Shown in pieces: positions 1-9,770 of a DNA stretch of 64,000 nt. Below the pieces are notes generated by a model. The model saw only the letters and a list, made by a program, of their open reading frames with translations. It had not been told where the DNA came from and ran no database searches. The stretch is from Porphyra umbilicalis. Lineage: Eukaryota > Rhodophyta > Bangiophyceae > Bangiales > Bangiaceae. The DNA is taken from NCBI GenBank assembly GCA_002049455.2, contig KV918911.1, forward strand, positions 62,001-126,000, in the 5' to 3' direction. The stretch's first letter is position 1, and the number at the start of each line of letters is the position of its first letter. Both the position numbers and the translations under genes were made by a program.

Positions 1-28
1 CTTTACGCCGCCACCCCACGGGCCTGCC

Positions 29-77
<49 letters not shown>

Positions 78-837
78 AGGTGCAGCGGCCGCAGGCGCAG
101 ACGCGCGACACGGCAGCGGCGGCGGCGGCGGGTGCGGGTGCGTCGGCGGCATCGGCGGCAGCGGCGGCGGCGCCGTCGGCGGCTCCCCGCAACGCAGAGG
201 CGACCGGGGCGGTGGCCGCGGCCGCGGGCGCCCCCCCCCCCGCCCCCCCCCCCCCAATTGGTTACGACGGGGCGGGGCACCCCCCCCACCCCCCCACCGG
301 CAGCGGCACAAACGTGGAGGCGGAGAGCGCCAGGCCGGCGGCGCCCGCGTCGGCAACGAGGCGACACAGGGTGGCCGACAGGGCGGCCACAGCGTCTGCA
401 ACGCCGACGCCGGCGGCGGCCGCCCCCGTCCCGGGCGCCGCCACGGGCAAGTGGCAAACAGGAAGGGTTTTGTCCCGAGGACGCGGAGGCACCGCAAGCA
501 TAGGGGAGATGTGACTGCTGCGAGGGAATCAAGAACTCGCGACTAGCAATGGACTCAGGAATGCTAATGCAATGCACAAGCCATACGATCTGTCCACACT
601 ATTATATGGTGCTTTGCTATATTTTGCAATGTTAGGTCGACGGCATGTTTGCCCAAAGACGCATTGGACCACTAAGTCCTGAGTTCACCGCGTGAGTGAG
701 GTGAGTGCGACAGCCAATGAAATTCGATAAATGGTGCGCTCGGGTGCAGCGGAGAGCCCCTCTCTCCCGCTCATCTGCAGCACTGCGCTGCTTTCTCCCG
801 CTCTGCTGCAGCAGTGAAGCCTCTCACTCCCGCGTCA
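1..837. repeat. GC-rich low-complexity start of window with (GCC)15 run; no supported gene
   Basis: Positions 31-75 are fifteen uninterrupted GCC triplets, followed by GC-rich sequence with poly-C runs near 230-300. Several frames on both strands are open here only because GC-rich triplet repeats rarely form stops, and their translations are proline, alanine and arginine runs. From about 510 to 837 the base composition becomes mixed and no coding signal is visible apart from the 50-bp dispersed repeat listed separately. Confidence 0.6.
605..654 (-). repeat. 50-bp dispersed repeat, exact inverted match to 20949-20998
   Basis: The reverse complement of this 50-bp stretch is identical base for base to 20949-20998. 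The second copy abuts the left end of a hAT-type MITE that starts at 20997. Sequence identity stops at both ends, so this is a short shared block rather than part of a long duplication. Confidence 0.8.
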
Positions 838-1036
838 GGTGGATTGCGTGTTTGACGTGGAGCGCGGCGTTTGCCGCGCCGCCTTCAATGGCAACACGAC
901 GAGTCGCCTGGCAAGCGCCCTCCTCAATGCCGTAGATGACGACAGGCGCAATGGCGCCTGGGCCCGTGGTCGACCGCGCGGCGTCGACCGCCCGGCACGG
1001 CTGAGTGCTCTTCTCCCCTCCTCCCCCACGGTCTGA
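838..1036 (+). CDS. Possible exon, unrecognised
   Basis: A plus-strand frame runs from just after a plausible 3' splice site (CCCGCGTCAG, ending near 831) to a TGA at 1034-1036. The translation begins VDCVFDVERGVCRAAF and has mixed composition, unlike the low-complexity frames around it, and the minus strand here is less protein-like. No domain is recognisable and no upstream exon was found, so this is only an exon candidate. Confidence 0.2.
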
Positions 1037-1163
1037 GACTTTGCCGCGTGACACGCGTCGCGCCCCCGGCGACTGCGACACGCTGGGGGCGGCCCCATGT
1101 TCGTCGATCTCCGTGTTGGCGGCCAGCCGACCTTCTGGTGCTTGGCGAGGAGCAGTCGCCCTT

Positions 1164-1548
1164 GCTGGGTCCCCCCCCCCTCCAGGACGTCCCTTTGGCA
1201 CCTCACGGGTGTCTCCTGTGCAACGGCTTTGCCACTTTGCCGGGTTTGTAACCTCTGCCGCTGTCCTTGGTGATCTCTTACCGTCGCACCCGCTGCACAC
1301 GCGGCGCCGCTGCCTCACGCCATCTGAGATATGTGACCGCATTGTTTGCGCCACTGTTGGGTCCCCTCCGCTCCACGACGTCCCTGTGGCGCCTCACGGG
1401 GGTCTCCTGTGCAGCGGCTTTGCGACCTTGCCGGGTTTGCAACCTCTGCCGCGGTTCTGGGTGATCTCTCACCGTCGCACCCGCGTCACACGCGGCGCTG
1501 CCGCCTCACGCCATCTGAGATCCGTGACGCCTTTTTTGCTCTGCATGG
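1164..1548. repeat. Tandem duplication, two units of about 192 bp
   Basis: The block beginning at 1164 (GGGTCCCC, then ACGTCCCT, CTCACGGG, CGGCTTTGC and a CATCTGAGAT end) is repeated starting near 1356. The copies differ at scattered bases (for example GGCACCTCACGGGTG versus GGCGCCTCACGGGGG). The unit is about 192 bp, a multiple of three, so frames crossing it repeat in phase, but no coding signal was found. It lies just upstream of the zinc-knuckle gene. Confidence 0.75.
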
Positions 1549-1784
1549 GGGGCACTCCGATTTGATCTTGGCGCCGGGGGGCCGTGGCTGTGCGGGTTTG
1601 GGCCAAAAGAACACCGCCGGGGTTGCCTGCGTGTTGTCGTTTTCCGGGTACCACGAGCCACGGCGGCAGTGACCCACCATCGTGTCGCTGGTTGCTGTGG
1701 GGGGAGCACGTCGGCGGCGACGGGTGGCGTGCCAGGCGGCGGTCCAGCTTTCGCACCGCCTTTGACGTTGCCGCGCCTTATGCG

Positions 1785-3416
1785 ATGAGGTGCGGCATTT
1801 GTCACTTCGTTGCGCCAGTCGACGGGACGGGCCACACGGCTCGCACGTGCCCTCTGCGGCAGACGCTGTGCCGCCGCAGCCTCCCGCGCGACCACCCCTT
1901 TTCGGAGAAGGGGCAGTGCGGCAACGCTAAGTGCGTGCACCACAAGATTTGTGGCGTCTGCGGCCTCACCGGGCACCAGTATGGCACACAAACGTACGCG
2001 TTCGACCGGTGGAAGCTGACCGACGGGCGGCTGCTGCGCAAGAAGTCGAACCGGGCGCTGGACGAGACCGACTTTGTCTGCGTCCTCATGACGGGTGCGA
2101 CGGTGCGCAACCTTGTAAACAACACGCAGAGTGTGTCTGCCGCCGCGGCACAGGTCGGCATCGAGCGGCGTCGCAACGTCTCCCGGCTGCGGGCCAACAC
2201 GCGCGCCGAGGGAGTCGGTTTGGACGAGTCTGTGCGCCTGATGCAGTCACTTGGGAGCCCCGCCGCGTTGCTGCAGGGGGACAACAAGGTCGCGTTCGAC
2301 GCGCTCGTCGCCGCGCGCGACGAGGGAGCGGTAGCGGCCAACCGCCGCGCTGCCGACGCGGTGGAGAGCGACGTTGACGGCGACGATGGCCACGGGGCCC
2401 CGGAAGACGACGAGCTGGACTTCGACGTCGACGAGGACGCCGATGAGGACGGAGGTGTCAACGCGGCTGCGTTCGGGAGTCGCGGCAAGCGGGTAAAGTC
2501 CTTGCGGGGCCCCCCCGGCGGCCGCATGGGGCTCTATGCCGCTGCCATAAACAAGGGCAAGGCTCCGCGGGGAAAGGGGAAGGGCAAGGCATTGAAGGAC
2601 ACGAAGACCGAGGTGAAGCCGCTGCTCCCCGTTGCGGTTGACTTAGAGAGCCTCTGGCCGCCCGGCACGCGCCAGCCGTGGTCGGCCTGCATGCCCGACT
2701 TTTACGATTCGGACTTTGGGTCCCTGCCGCCGCTCAAGGTCGCACACCTGGTGATCGAGCAGATGTGCCGATGCCCCGTGGCCGACGCGGACCCAGAGCT
2801 GGCGTCTCTCTTGATTGCGGGGTCGATACAGTCGCACTTGCGCGGGTATACACTGATGTCTGGCACGCTGTCGGCCGCCCAAGTGGCCGATTGGCTCTGC
2901 TCAACAATGCCAGCCTCCATGAAGCCGGCGCTGTTGACAACAATTGCGGTGTCGGTCGACACCCTTGTCCGTCGTCGCGCGGGTCTGTTGGCGGAGTCAT
3001 CTCGGGGCATCGGCAGCGGTGGCCCCTCCAACGCCGCATCTGCTGGCCGTACAGCGCCGTCGCCGCCGTTGGCGCGCCGGGGCCTGCCCGCTGGCAGTGC
3101 GCTGTCTGCGTCGCAGTCGGCTGCGGTGGTGGCGGCACCGCCGGACATGCCGGTTGTGTCGGCTCTGCCCGTCCTGGATGTGGACGGCATGCTCGTCGGG
3201 GACTCCAACTCCCCGGCCGGCGTCGAATTCGTTAGTGGCTTCAACACAACACTCGCCCGCGCTGGAAGGACGGGTGGTCCGGCAGGCATTGCCGACGAGG
3301 CCGGGCGTCGCGGCCGGGTCGGGGAGGTCGAGGAGGTGAATGGTGTTAACGGAGAGGCGCCCGAGGGCGCATCTGACGAGGCCTCTGGTATGCTTCTGGG
3401 GGGTGCTGCCAAGTGA
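1785..3416 (+). CDS. Zinc-knuckle protein with acidic and Lys-rich segments, function unknown
   Basis: This 543-codon frame opens with MRCGICHF at the ATG at 1785. I chose it because the sequence before it is less protein-like and cysteine ligands start immediately. Residues 3-22 form C-x2-C-x10-H-x4-C ending in GHTARTC, a zinc-knuckle-like arrangement. A second cluster follows (CGNAKC, then CGVCGLTGH near residues 45-64). Around residues 195-225 there is a strongly acidic tract, then a Lys/Gly basic tract (KGKAPRGKGKGK), then a region predicted by eye to be helical (about 300-410), and a Ser/Ala-rich tail. Nucleic-acid binding is an inference from the knuckles and the basic tract. No catalytic motif is visible. 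Knuckles of this kind occur in both host RNA-binding proteins and transposon-derived proteins, and I cannot choose between them. Confidence 0.6.
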   Translation: MRCGICHFVAPVDGTGHTARTCPLRQTLCRRSLPRDHPFSEKGQCGNAKCVHHKICGVCGLTGHQYGTQTYAFDRWKLTDGRLLRKKSNRALDETDFVCVLMTGATVRNLVNNTQSVSAAAAQVGIERRRNVSRLRANTRAEGVGLDESVRLMQSLGSPAALLQGDNKVAFDALVAARDEGAVAANRRAADAVESDVDGDDGHGAPEDDELDFDVDEDADEDGGVNAAAFGSRGKRVKSLRGPPGGRMGLYAAAINKGKAPRGKGKGKALKDTKTEVKPLLPVAVDLESLWPPGTRQPWSACMPDFYDSDFGSLPPLKVAHLVIEQMCRCPVADADPELASLLIAGSIQSHLRGYTLMSGTLSAAQVADWLCSTMPASMKPALLTTIAVSVDTLVRRRAGLLAESSRGIGSGGPSNAASAGRTAPSPPLARRGLPAGSALSASQSAAVVAAPPDMPVVSALPVLDVDGMLVGDSNSPAGVEFVSGFNTTLARAGRTGGPAGIADEAGRRGRVGEVEEVNGVNGEAPEGASDEASGMLLGGAAK

Positions 3417-3999
3417 GGGGCTCGTTTCTCTTTGGATGTCCGGGCAGCTGGCGATAGCCGGGGTCTGTCGAGTCTCCCTGGCGTCCTTTTGTGTGGTGTT
3501 GGACTGCGCTCAGTTGTGCGTGTGCTCGCGGTGTCGGTAGTAAACGTAGTATTGTCCTCGGCGTTCTTTCGAAAGGAATGATGCAGCTGTCGGAAGCGGC
3601 CGTGCCGGCCAAGTGCCTTGTCCCTTTGGCTGGGTTCCCGAAACCGTTCGTCACAGCGGCGATGACGGTGTCGGATGTGTCGGCGGGCGCCGAGTGGTTG
3701 AAGCTCAGGTGCTGCGGCACCGTCGTGCCTGTGTGGACGGCTGCGTTGTCGGGTGCGTTTCACATGAAGGTGCTGACTCAGACTAAGACACAGGGCATGT
3801 CGAGGCGGACGGACATCCCAGCACGTTCACGCTGCTGGACGCCGCGCTTCCTTCCAGGTCTCCCAAGGAGCCACCTTTGCTCTGCAATCTCTGTCGCAGT
3901 CCCACTGCAACAGTCTGATGATGAACGCAACAGGGTCATTTATTTTCCTGAGCGCTTCCACCCTACGCCCCGTTCGCATGCCGTCGACGCAACCCGCGG
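3417..3999. other. Intergenic; no gene seen
   Basis: Mixed-composition sequence between two convergent reading frames: the zinc-knuckle gene ends at 3416 and the minus-strand Ala-rich frame ends at 4000. Short frames on both strands lack any recognisable motif. It probably holds the 3' ends of both transcripts. Confidence 0.5.
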
Positions 4000-5175
4000 T
4001 CACTCAAAGTCAGACAAAGGGGACAAATGGATAGCGAGCCCCGGAGAGGTATCCTCTGCCTCCGCCGCAACGGTATCGGCTGCTTGAGCTGCTGCAGCGG
4101 CTGCAGCTGCATCTGCATCCGCGGCCGCCCCCGCAACGGCGGCCGCCGCGACGACAGCGGCCGCCTCCTTGTCGGCGGCCTGGAACGCGGCGAAAGCTTC
4201 ATCAGCCGCAGCTACTGCGGTTTTAACGTGCGCAGACGGAACGCCGGGGACCGCCGCTGCCACCGCCATGGTCTCGGCCTGTTGAGCTTGCACACCGATC
4301 ACACGAAACAGGTCCACGCGCGACAGTGCTTGTTTTGCTTTTGACGACAGTGTGGCTGCCGACGATACCGTCGAAGAGGTGTGGCTCGCTCGTGGTGGGG
4401 CGCGCAGACCACCGCTGTGGTCTGGCCTGGACGGGGTCCCTCCAGTTTCCCGCCATCTTCGCTTCAGCAGCGCGGCTACGACAGCCGAAGAGCCATCCAG
4501 CAATGGCCTGACCGGAATAACATGCCGCTGCAGCATGCCGAGGGACACAGGATCCCACGTCTCGTCGTACGTGAAGCGTACACCAGGTCGCCGTCGGCGC
4601 ACGCGACCCCCTATTCGAGAAACGCCGCCATTGGCCGCGAGTTCGACCCGAGGCAGCAAGTGGGCTTTGGTGCTCGGCCGCTGCTCACGAGGAGAACGAG
4701 GAGGCAGTCCGCCTCGGCGGCACCCGCCAGCCGGAAGGAGAGCGCTCCACTGGGGGCTCATACGGGGTGGAAAGCGAGCGCGGCACTCTCTTGGAGAACG
4801 GTCAAATGGGGGGCAGGGGGAGAAAACGTGCGCGAGAGGAAGCAGACGCGTGGGCCGGCTTGAGTGCAGTCTCTGGAAAGATGTCCGCAGCCAGCAGCGC
4901 CACGCTGATGCGCAGTCAACTGGACGTGACGGGGACATGCGATACGGCAGATATGGAAGACCAAGCCCCCAAGGGGGAGGGGGGCGGAGGATGGGTGTTC
5001 GGCACCGGAGTGGGGAGCCGGGAGGAGGGAGCCGCGTGCAAGGCGGGCGAGCGGCAGGCGGACTGCAGTTGAGAAGCGTGCCGGGCAGAGTGGGTGCCAA
5101 GCACGCGCCTGTCATGTCCAACGAGGTCATGAGGCCGGTTCCGTGCTCAGTGCGATCCCGGTCGGCTGGTCCCAT
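4000..5175 (-). CDS. Ala-rich hypothetical protein, divergent partner of the 5476-6435 gene
   Basis: A minus-strand frame runs from an ATG at 5175 to a stop at 4000 (about 391 aa). The N-terminal half is Pro/Arg/Ser-rich and of doubtful coding quality. From about residue 205 the composition is more protein-like (VRFTYDETWDPVSLGMLQRH), then a helix-prone segment (SSKAKQALSRVDLFRVIG), then about 100 residues of Ala with interspersed Asp and Glu that look like a long helix or linker, ending in SPLSDFE. No known domain is recognised. The 5' part may be UTR or intron, so the true start could lie further in. It faces away from the 5476 gene across a short promoter region containing CCAAT motifs. 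Confidence 0.4.
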   Translation of the reverse strand: MGPADRDRTEHGTGLMTSLDMTGACLAPTLPGTLLNCSPPAARPPCTRLPPPGSPLRCRTPILRPPPPWGLGLPYLPYRMSPSRPVDCASAWRCWLRTSFQRLHSSRPTRLLPLAHVFSPCPPFDRSPRECRARFPPRMSPQWSALLPAGGCRRGGLPPRSPREQRPSTKAHLLPRVELAANGGVSRIGGRVRRRRPGVRFTYDETWDPVSLGMLQRHVIPVRPLLDGSSAVVAALLKRRWRETGGTPSRPDHSGGLRAPPRASHTSSTVSSAATLSSKAKQALSRVDLFRVIGVQAQQAETMAVAAAVPGVPSAHVKTAVAAADEAFAAFQAADKEAAAVVAAAAVAGAAADADAAAAAAAAQAADTVAAEAEDTSPGLAIHLSPLSDFE

Positions 5176-5186
5176 GGATCGACTGC

Positions 5187-5214
5187 GGTCAACCAATCAC
5201 ATTTCGATTGGGCG
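5187..5214. promoter_or_regulatory. Putative bidirectional promoter with paired CCAAT boxes
   Basis: CCAAT at 5193-5197 and its complement ATTGG at 5207-5211 face outward in the roughly 300-bp gap between the minus-strand frame starting at 5175 and the plus-strand frame starting at 5476. Oppositely oriented CCAAT boxes are common in divergent eukaryotic promoters. No TATA box is evident. Confidence 0.35.
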
Positions 5215-5475
5215 GCGTGATCTCTGCCAGATTCGTGGTGGGCTGTGCCAGAGCGGTCGCCCTTCGCCACCTGCTTCAAACCTGATCTCTGTGGTTTGCC
5301 GGCCACGAATGACGAGTGGCCGAACGAGACGTGAAACGCTGCCCATCGCCTTGCGCGCCGCGTGTCTTTCCCGCTTCTGGGCTCCCTCGCACTGCCTGTC
5401 GCACGAGCTCCGTTGACTGCGACGTCGTGTTGTTGCTGTTGTCGAGACGACACGTGTGCCACCCTCGCGGAATCC

Positions 5476-6435
5476 ATGAGCTCTCGCTCGTCAAGCGGGG
5501 ACTGTGGCATGGCGTCTGCCTCCCCACCGCACGGTGAATCCGTCACGGTCAAGGTCAAACCAACACCTGCCGTGGCCATCAAAATGGAAGCCGCTGCCTC
5601 TGACGCAGCGCATCGGCGACGGGTTGCTGTCTCCATCCACCGTCAACTCCGATCCAGTCGGACATTGTCCCCAGCGGCCGGTGAAGCTGTGGAGCAGGAC
5701 GCCGCGGATATTTTGGCGCGGCCTATGCAGCGCAACAACGTTGGACGGGCGGCAGCCGCTCGCGATGCTGCGGCGCCTTTGGCGTGCGTTTCTCGCGCCA
5801 CCGGCATCCACCCTCTCTCTCCGGGCTCCACCGAGGGAGGATGCGCCTCCGCCCCGGCTATGGCGGCACCTGTGGCGCCGCTGCGGACGGCAGCGCCCAC
5901 GGCCTTCGTCGGCGCCGTCGGCTCGGGCCATGATTGTGTTCCCGCTGTCGCAAACGCATCTGTGTGTCCTTCTGACGTGGCAGCGGTGTTGGCGTGCGGC
6001 GCTGCTGCTCCGGGTGCGGTGGGCCCGTCGGCTGCTCCCCCCAGTGCAGTGCCCGCTGCTGCCGTGAACACGGGCTGTGCACTTCAAGCCGTGCGCCCTC
6101 CAACCGCCACGAGCCAAGACCCGGAGGCGGATTTGACCATTGCCGGCATCCGCTCGTACACCCCTGCACAAGTGGCGGAGGCGGTGGCTGCCGTAGCCTG
6201 CATCCATCTGTCTGTCGAGAGGCAGGTGGATCTCACGCGGGCTATTTTCCTGGCTGCAGAGGAAGGGGTCATCGACGGCAACGTTGTGCTGTGCGCTCCC
6301 GAGGAGGATGTGGTTGCGTCGCTTCTTTCTCTCTCCCGTCGAACGTGCCGGGGAACAATTCCGTTTGGGACCCGTGTCCGTGTCTTGCGCTTTGTCCGGG
6401 CGCAGCGTTTGCATGCACCGGGGTCCTTTTCGTGA
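5476..6435 (+). CDS. Protein with C-terminal domain shared with the GATA factor at 15.4-16.9 kb
   Basis: 319 codons from the ATG at 5476 (MSSRSSSGDC); the frame is open upstream to 5362, so an earlier start is possible. The N-terminal two-thirds are Ala/Pro/Ser-rich and disordered-looking, with a consensus-type sumoylation site (IKME) near residue 38. The last 100 or so residues are ordered and resemble the C-terminus of the GATA gene at 15444-16925. Shared positions include a YTP/FTP motif, RQV, EG-I-G, EED, a conserved R-x2-RG and a terminal RVLRF. The spacing is loosely reminiscent of a SAM (sterile alpha motif) domain, but that is inference. It lacks the GATA finger, so it is a paralogue of the tail rather than of the whole protein. 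A transcriptional regulatory or adaptor role is plausible but unproven. Confidence 0.6.
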   Translation: MSSRSSSGDCGMASASPPHGESVTVKVKPTPAVAIKMEAAASDAAHRRRVAVSIHRQLRSSRTLSPAAGEAVEQDAADILARPMQRNNVGRAAAARDAAAPLACVSRATGIHPLSPGSTEGGCASAPAMAAPVAPLRTAAPTAFVGAVGSGHDCVPAVANASVCPSDVAAVLACGAAAPGAVGPSAAPPSAVPAAAVNTGCALQAVRPPTATSQDPEADLTIAGIRSYTPAQVAEAVAAVACIHLSVERQVDLTRAIFLAAEEGVIDGNVVLCAPEEDVVASLLSLSRRTCRGTIPFGTRVRVLRFVRAQRLHAPGSFS

Positions 6436-8050
6436 TATGGTTTGGGACTGGGGCGGTATGCATCTGAGGTGGGCGGAACTAGTTTGCCAAGCCTTGTCGT
6501 CTTTGTGATGTCCCCAAGGGGTCCCGTGCAGAAGAGTAAAAACACGACAGCGCGTCAGTGGAGTTGTCACTGTTTTCATTGCATAAGCACTCTGTCGGAG
6601 GGTTCGTTTTACGTGCGGCGCGGATAACGCGGCGACGCACATCACCAGCGTGACGGTCGAGCCAGAACGAGCGATCGTGGTGGGCACCCCGAGGAAATCT
6701 GCCCCAGCGCTGCTCGCGCCGCCATCGCCTAGGCGGAGGTGCCTCGCCCGTCGAAGCCGGCGGTGGCGACCGCGGCGGTGGTGGCGACGGCAGCGGTGGC
6801 GGTGGCCGGAATGGCGCGGTGGCCGAAGAGGTGGCCACCGTGGGCCGCGGAGGTGGCGGCAGGGCGGCGAAGGGGACGGCCGCGGTGTGCTGCGGCCGCG
6901 CTGGCGGTCACGGCCGTGGGGAGAAAGTGGCGGCGGTGACGGAGGTCGCGGCAGCGGCCCTTGCCTCGGCAGCGGGGCGGCGGCGGTGCAGAAGAGGCTC
7001 CGGCGTGGGGGCGGCAACGGTTTTGGCCGCGGTGGCCGCTCCGGTGGCCGTGCCGCCGCCCACGGAATCGGCGGCGTCTGCGGGCCTTGCAGCAGGGCGG
7101 CTGGAATGGCAGCAGTGGTTGCGGTGGCGCTGCCGGCGGTGGCGCTGCTCCAAGGCGGAAATGCTGGCCGTGGCAGGGCCGCAGCGGGGCAGCAGCGTCG
7201 GTCACTGCGGTGGCCGCGCCGACGCTTGTGGAAACGGCGGCCGTGGCGACGGCGCGGCAGCAATAGGCTCTGTCGGTGGCCGTGCCGCCACCCACGGAAT
7301 CAGCGGCGTCTGCAGGCCTTGTAGCAGGGCGGCGGGAATGGCGGCGGTGGTGGCGGTGGCGCTGCCGGCGGTGGCGCTGCACCAACGCGGCAATGCCGAC
7401 CGTGGCAGGGCGGCAGCGGGGCAGCAGCGGCGGTCGCTGCGGTGGCCGCGCCGACGCTTGTGGCAACGGCGGCCGTGGCGACGGCGCGGCAACAATAGGC
7501 TTTCTCGGTGGCCCTGCCGCAACCCAATGCAGCGGTGCCGCCCGCGTCCCTTGCGGCAGGCCGCCATGAGTGACAGAGGTGGCGGTGGCAGCGGTGACGG
7601 TGACGGCGGCAGCGGCGGCGGAGGCGGCGGCTGCGTCTTCGGCGGCGGCGGAGGCGGCGGTGATGAAGGCGGTAGAAGCGGCGAGCCGAACACGCTTTTG
7701 GTAGCGAGGGGCAGCATTGACAAGAACAGAGCATTGGCAAGGATGGGGGTCGTCTCTTTGTGGGTCTTTTGGTAGCACGGGTGGCGGCTGCGCAGGGCTG
7801 TCCGGCCCGAGTCGCCACGGAACGGCGGCGGTGAGACAGCAGCCCCCAAGCGCTGTTGCTGTCGCCACCGCTGGCGCGGCGGCGGCGCAGCGGCGCGATG
7901 CGCGCGAGTTTGTGCTGGAAAGGATGCCGCCGGTGTCTAGGAGGGCGCGTCGAGGGCGCTGTTGGTCGCGGGGCCCGTTGGCCGCATCGGCGGAGCGAGC
8001 AGTCGGCGCTATTTGCGGCAGAGAGCGGCAGCGGCTACGGCTACGCGGAG
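6436..8050. repeat. GC-rich tandem repeat region (232-bp unit at 7042-7570)
   Basis: After about 250 bp of unremarkable sequence the region becomes a dense GGCGGT/GCCGCC mosaic. A 232-bp unit starting CGGTGGCCGTGCC recurs at 7042, 7274 and 7506 (the third copy is partial). Because 232 is not a multiple of three, no single frame can translate the copies equivalently, although long frames stay open on both strands. I therefore treat this as noncoding satellite-like DNA. Confidence 0.65.
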
Positions 8051-8052
8051 AT

Positions 8053-8115
8053 GGGTGTGTCAAGAAATAGAAAAACTAATACCAACATCTGTACGCAACG
8101 TGCAGGGACACACCC
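8053..8115. repeat. Short inverted repeat just beyond the transposase stop codon
   Basis: GGGTGTGTC at 8053-8061 is complementary to GACACACCC at 8107-8115, separated by about 45 bp of AT-richer sequence. It lies directly after the end of the minus-strand transposase frame. It may be part of the element's terminus or a 3'-UTR hairpin; no matching repeat was found on the other side. Confidence 0.45.
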
Positions 8116-8117
8116 TT

Positions 8118-9143
8118 TCACAGAAGCAATGCTGCCACCTTGTCAGCGACGCGCTGGAACTGGCCCGCAATCTGGGCCATCGTCAGCCTTCCAACGGCCG
8201 CCGCCATCAGCTGCATGGGCTTGTCCAAGTACCGGCCGTTGGAGTAGACCAGGTCTCTTACGTGCTTTTTGAGCTCTGCGAAGACACCTTCCACAGGCTG
8301 CAGGTTCGGGGAGTAGGCCGGCAGGCGAATGTGGTGCATGCCGTTTGTCTGCATGTACTCGTCACCAGCCTCGTTGTGTATCCCGGCGTTGTCGTAGAGC
8401 ACCACGCAAGCGTCAGGCTGCAGCTCCCATGCCAGGCCCGGCACGTACTTGTTCATTCGCATGTCCAGGCATTGGAGGAACAGCCGCCAGTCGTCTGCCG
8501 TCTGTGCAGTACCCAGGACAACCGTCTGCGACCAGACGACTCCCATGGTCATGGAGACGGCCATCATCGTGCTCGTCTTGGGCACCGTCCGCGGGTCGCG
8601 GTCCAGCAGCTCACATCGCTCCCCCTTCATCGTGCGCCCGTACTTACGGTACACGTCGCCGCCGTCAGTGTGAGTCTCGTCGACACTGACGAGGCAGCGC
8701 AGAGGCACGGCATTCAACATGAGCGCAAACGCACGCTGATCGTGCTCAGAGCGCTCGACGAAGAGCCGCTCGACGCGCTTGCGCGTGTACCCCAAGTGGC
8801 GCATGACGCGGTACACCGTAGACGCGCTGACGTACCGATGGTCCACGTCCGGGTAGTGCGTGGCCAAGGTAACCAGGAGGTCGACGTGGTCGCGCAGGAG
8901 GGCGGCCGGTTCCTCTTCCACCAGGAGCTTGACGGCACGCACCAGGGCGACGTTGCGCACCGCCGCGTATGCGTGCTTGTTGTGCAAGTCGGGGTTTGCC
9001 CAGACGGAGCCAGTCGCCAGAAGCGCTCGCTTCCATCGTTCAATTGAGTGCGTCGAGCAGCCCACGAAGAGGGCGACATCATCGATGGCGTAGCCCTCGT
9101 CCAGGAGACCGAGCGCGTGCAGACGTTGCTCCTCGGAGAACAT
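8118..9143 (-). CDS. Tc1/IS630-type DDE transposase, apparently intact
   Basis: Product of a cut-and-paste DNA transposon. The ATG at 9143 gives 341 aa starting MFSEEQRLHALGLLDEG, followed by helix-turn-helix-like sequence (YAIDDVALFVGCSTHSIERWKR) split across residues 16-38. The frame is open upstream, but the preceding residues look unrelated. The catalytic triad is visible: D155 in SVDETHTDG, D251 in VVLYDNAGIH and E285 in the typical LPAYSPNLQPVE block, with 33 residues between the last two. No stop or frameshift interrupts it. Family assignment rests on this DDE arrangement and the YSPxLxPxE motif, characteristic of the IS630/Tc1/mariner superfamily. Element ends were not identified: no TIR pair or TA duplication was found by eye. 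It could be a domesticated copy or a recent insertion with short TIRs. Confidence 0.85.
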   Translation of the reverse strand: MFSEEQRLHALGLLDEGYAIDDVALFVGCSTHSIERWKRALLATGSVWANPDLHNKHAYAAVRNVALVRAVKLLVEEEPAALLRDHVDLLVTLATHYPDVDHRYVSASTVYRVMRHLGYTRKRVERLFVERSEHDQRAFALMLNAVPLRCLVSVDETHTDGGDVYRKYGRTMKGERCELLDRDPRTVPKTSTMMAVSMTMGVVWSQTVVLGTAQTADDWRLFLQCLDMRMNKYVPGLAWELQPDACVVLYDNAGIHNEAGDEYMQTNGMHHIRLPAYSPNLQPVEGVFAELKKHVRDLVYSNGRYLDKPMQLMAAAVGRLTMAQIAGQFQRVADKVAALLL

Positions 9144-9389
9144 TCCAGCGAACCAGCACACGTCGCACTCCTTCTCCCTGCAGGAGCCGTTCGCTGTAGC
9201 CGCACGGATGAAAGCCCGCTCGTTGTTGTCTGCGTCCTTTGCGCCGCCAGACGCGAGGGTGAGCAGGGTGGTGCCCGACGAGGTTGCCGTGCAGTCCTTG
9301 GTGGCCACCACCCGCCCACACGAGGGCGGCGAGCCACGCGCGCCCCGCCGACGTGCCCTTTTCCCCAAAAAAGAGTTTGACTTTCACCC

Positions 9390-9720
9390 CCCCCCGCCCC
9401 CGCAACGACAGCACCCCCCCCCCCCCCCGAGGCGCTCGACCGCACGGCGGCGCCGACGAGGGCCAGCCGCAGCCCAAACGCCGCCGGCGTCATGGACGGC
9501 GGGCGCCCCGGCGGCGGCGGCGCGCCGCCAACCCCCTCCGCCCCAACCGTCAGCGTGCGGCCGGTGAGGACAATGGCGCGGAGGCCGGGGATGCGCAGCG
9601 CCGAGGCGACGCCGGGGCCCGCCGCCGTCGCGACGAGGTGGTCCGAGAGGGGCGGGCGCCGCCGCGCCGCGTCGGGGGGGGGGGGGGGGCGGGGGACGGG
9701 GGGGGCGGGGGGGACGGCCC
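9390..9720. repeat. Homopolymer C and G runs with G-quadruplex potential
   Basis: Poly-C runs around 9388-9430 and poly-G runs at 9677-9710 (several runs of seven or more G) surround GC-rich sequence. The G-run cluster meets the simple four-run quadruplex pattern. Frames on both strands remain open through it and are not trusted. Confidence 0.6.
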
Positions 9721-9770
9721 CTTGGCAGCTCCCCGCCCCGCGGGGGGGAGACGCCCCGATCCGTGGGGAC

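Noticed and set aside
6729-8063. Very long frames on both strands (over 400 codons) across 6.7-8.1 kb
   Set aside because: The region is a GC-rich 232-bp tandem repeat. The period is not a multiple of three and the translations are Arg/Ala/Pro or Gly runs, so openness is a composition effect.
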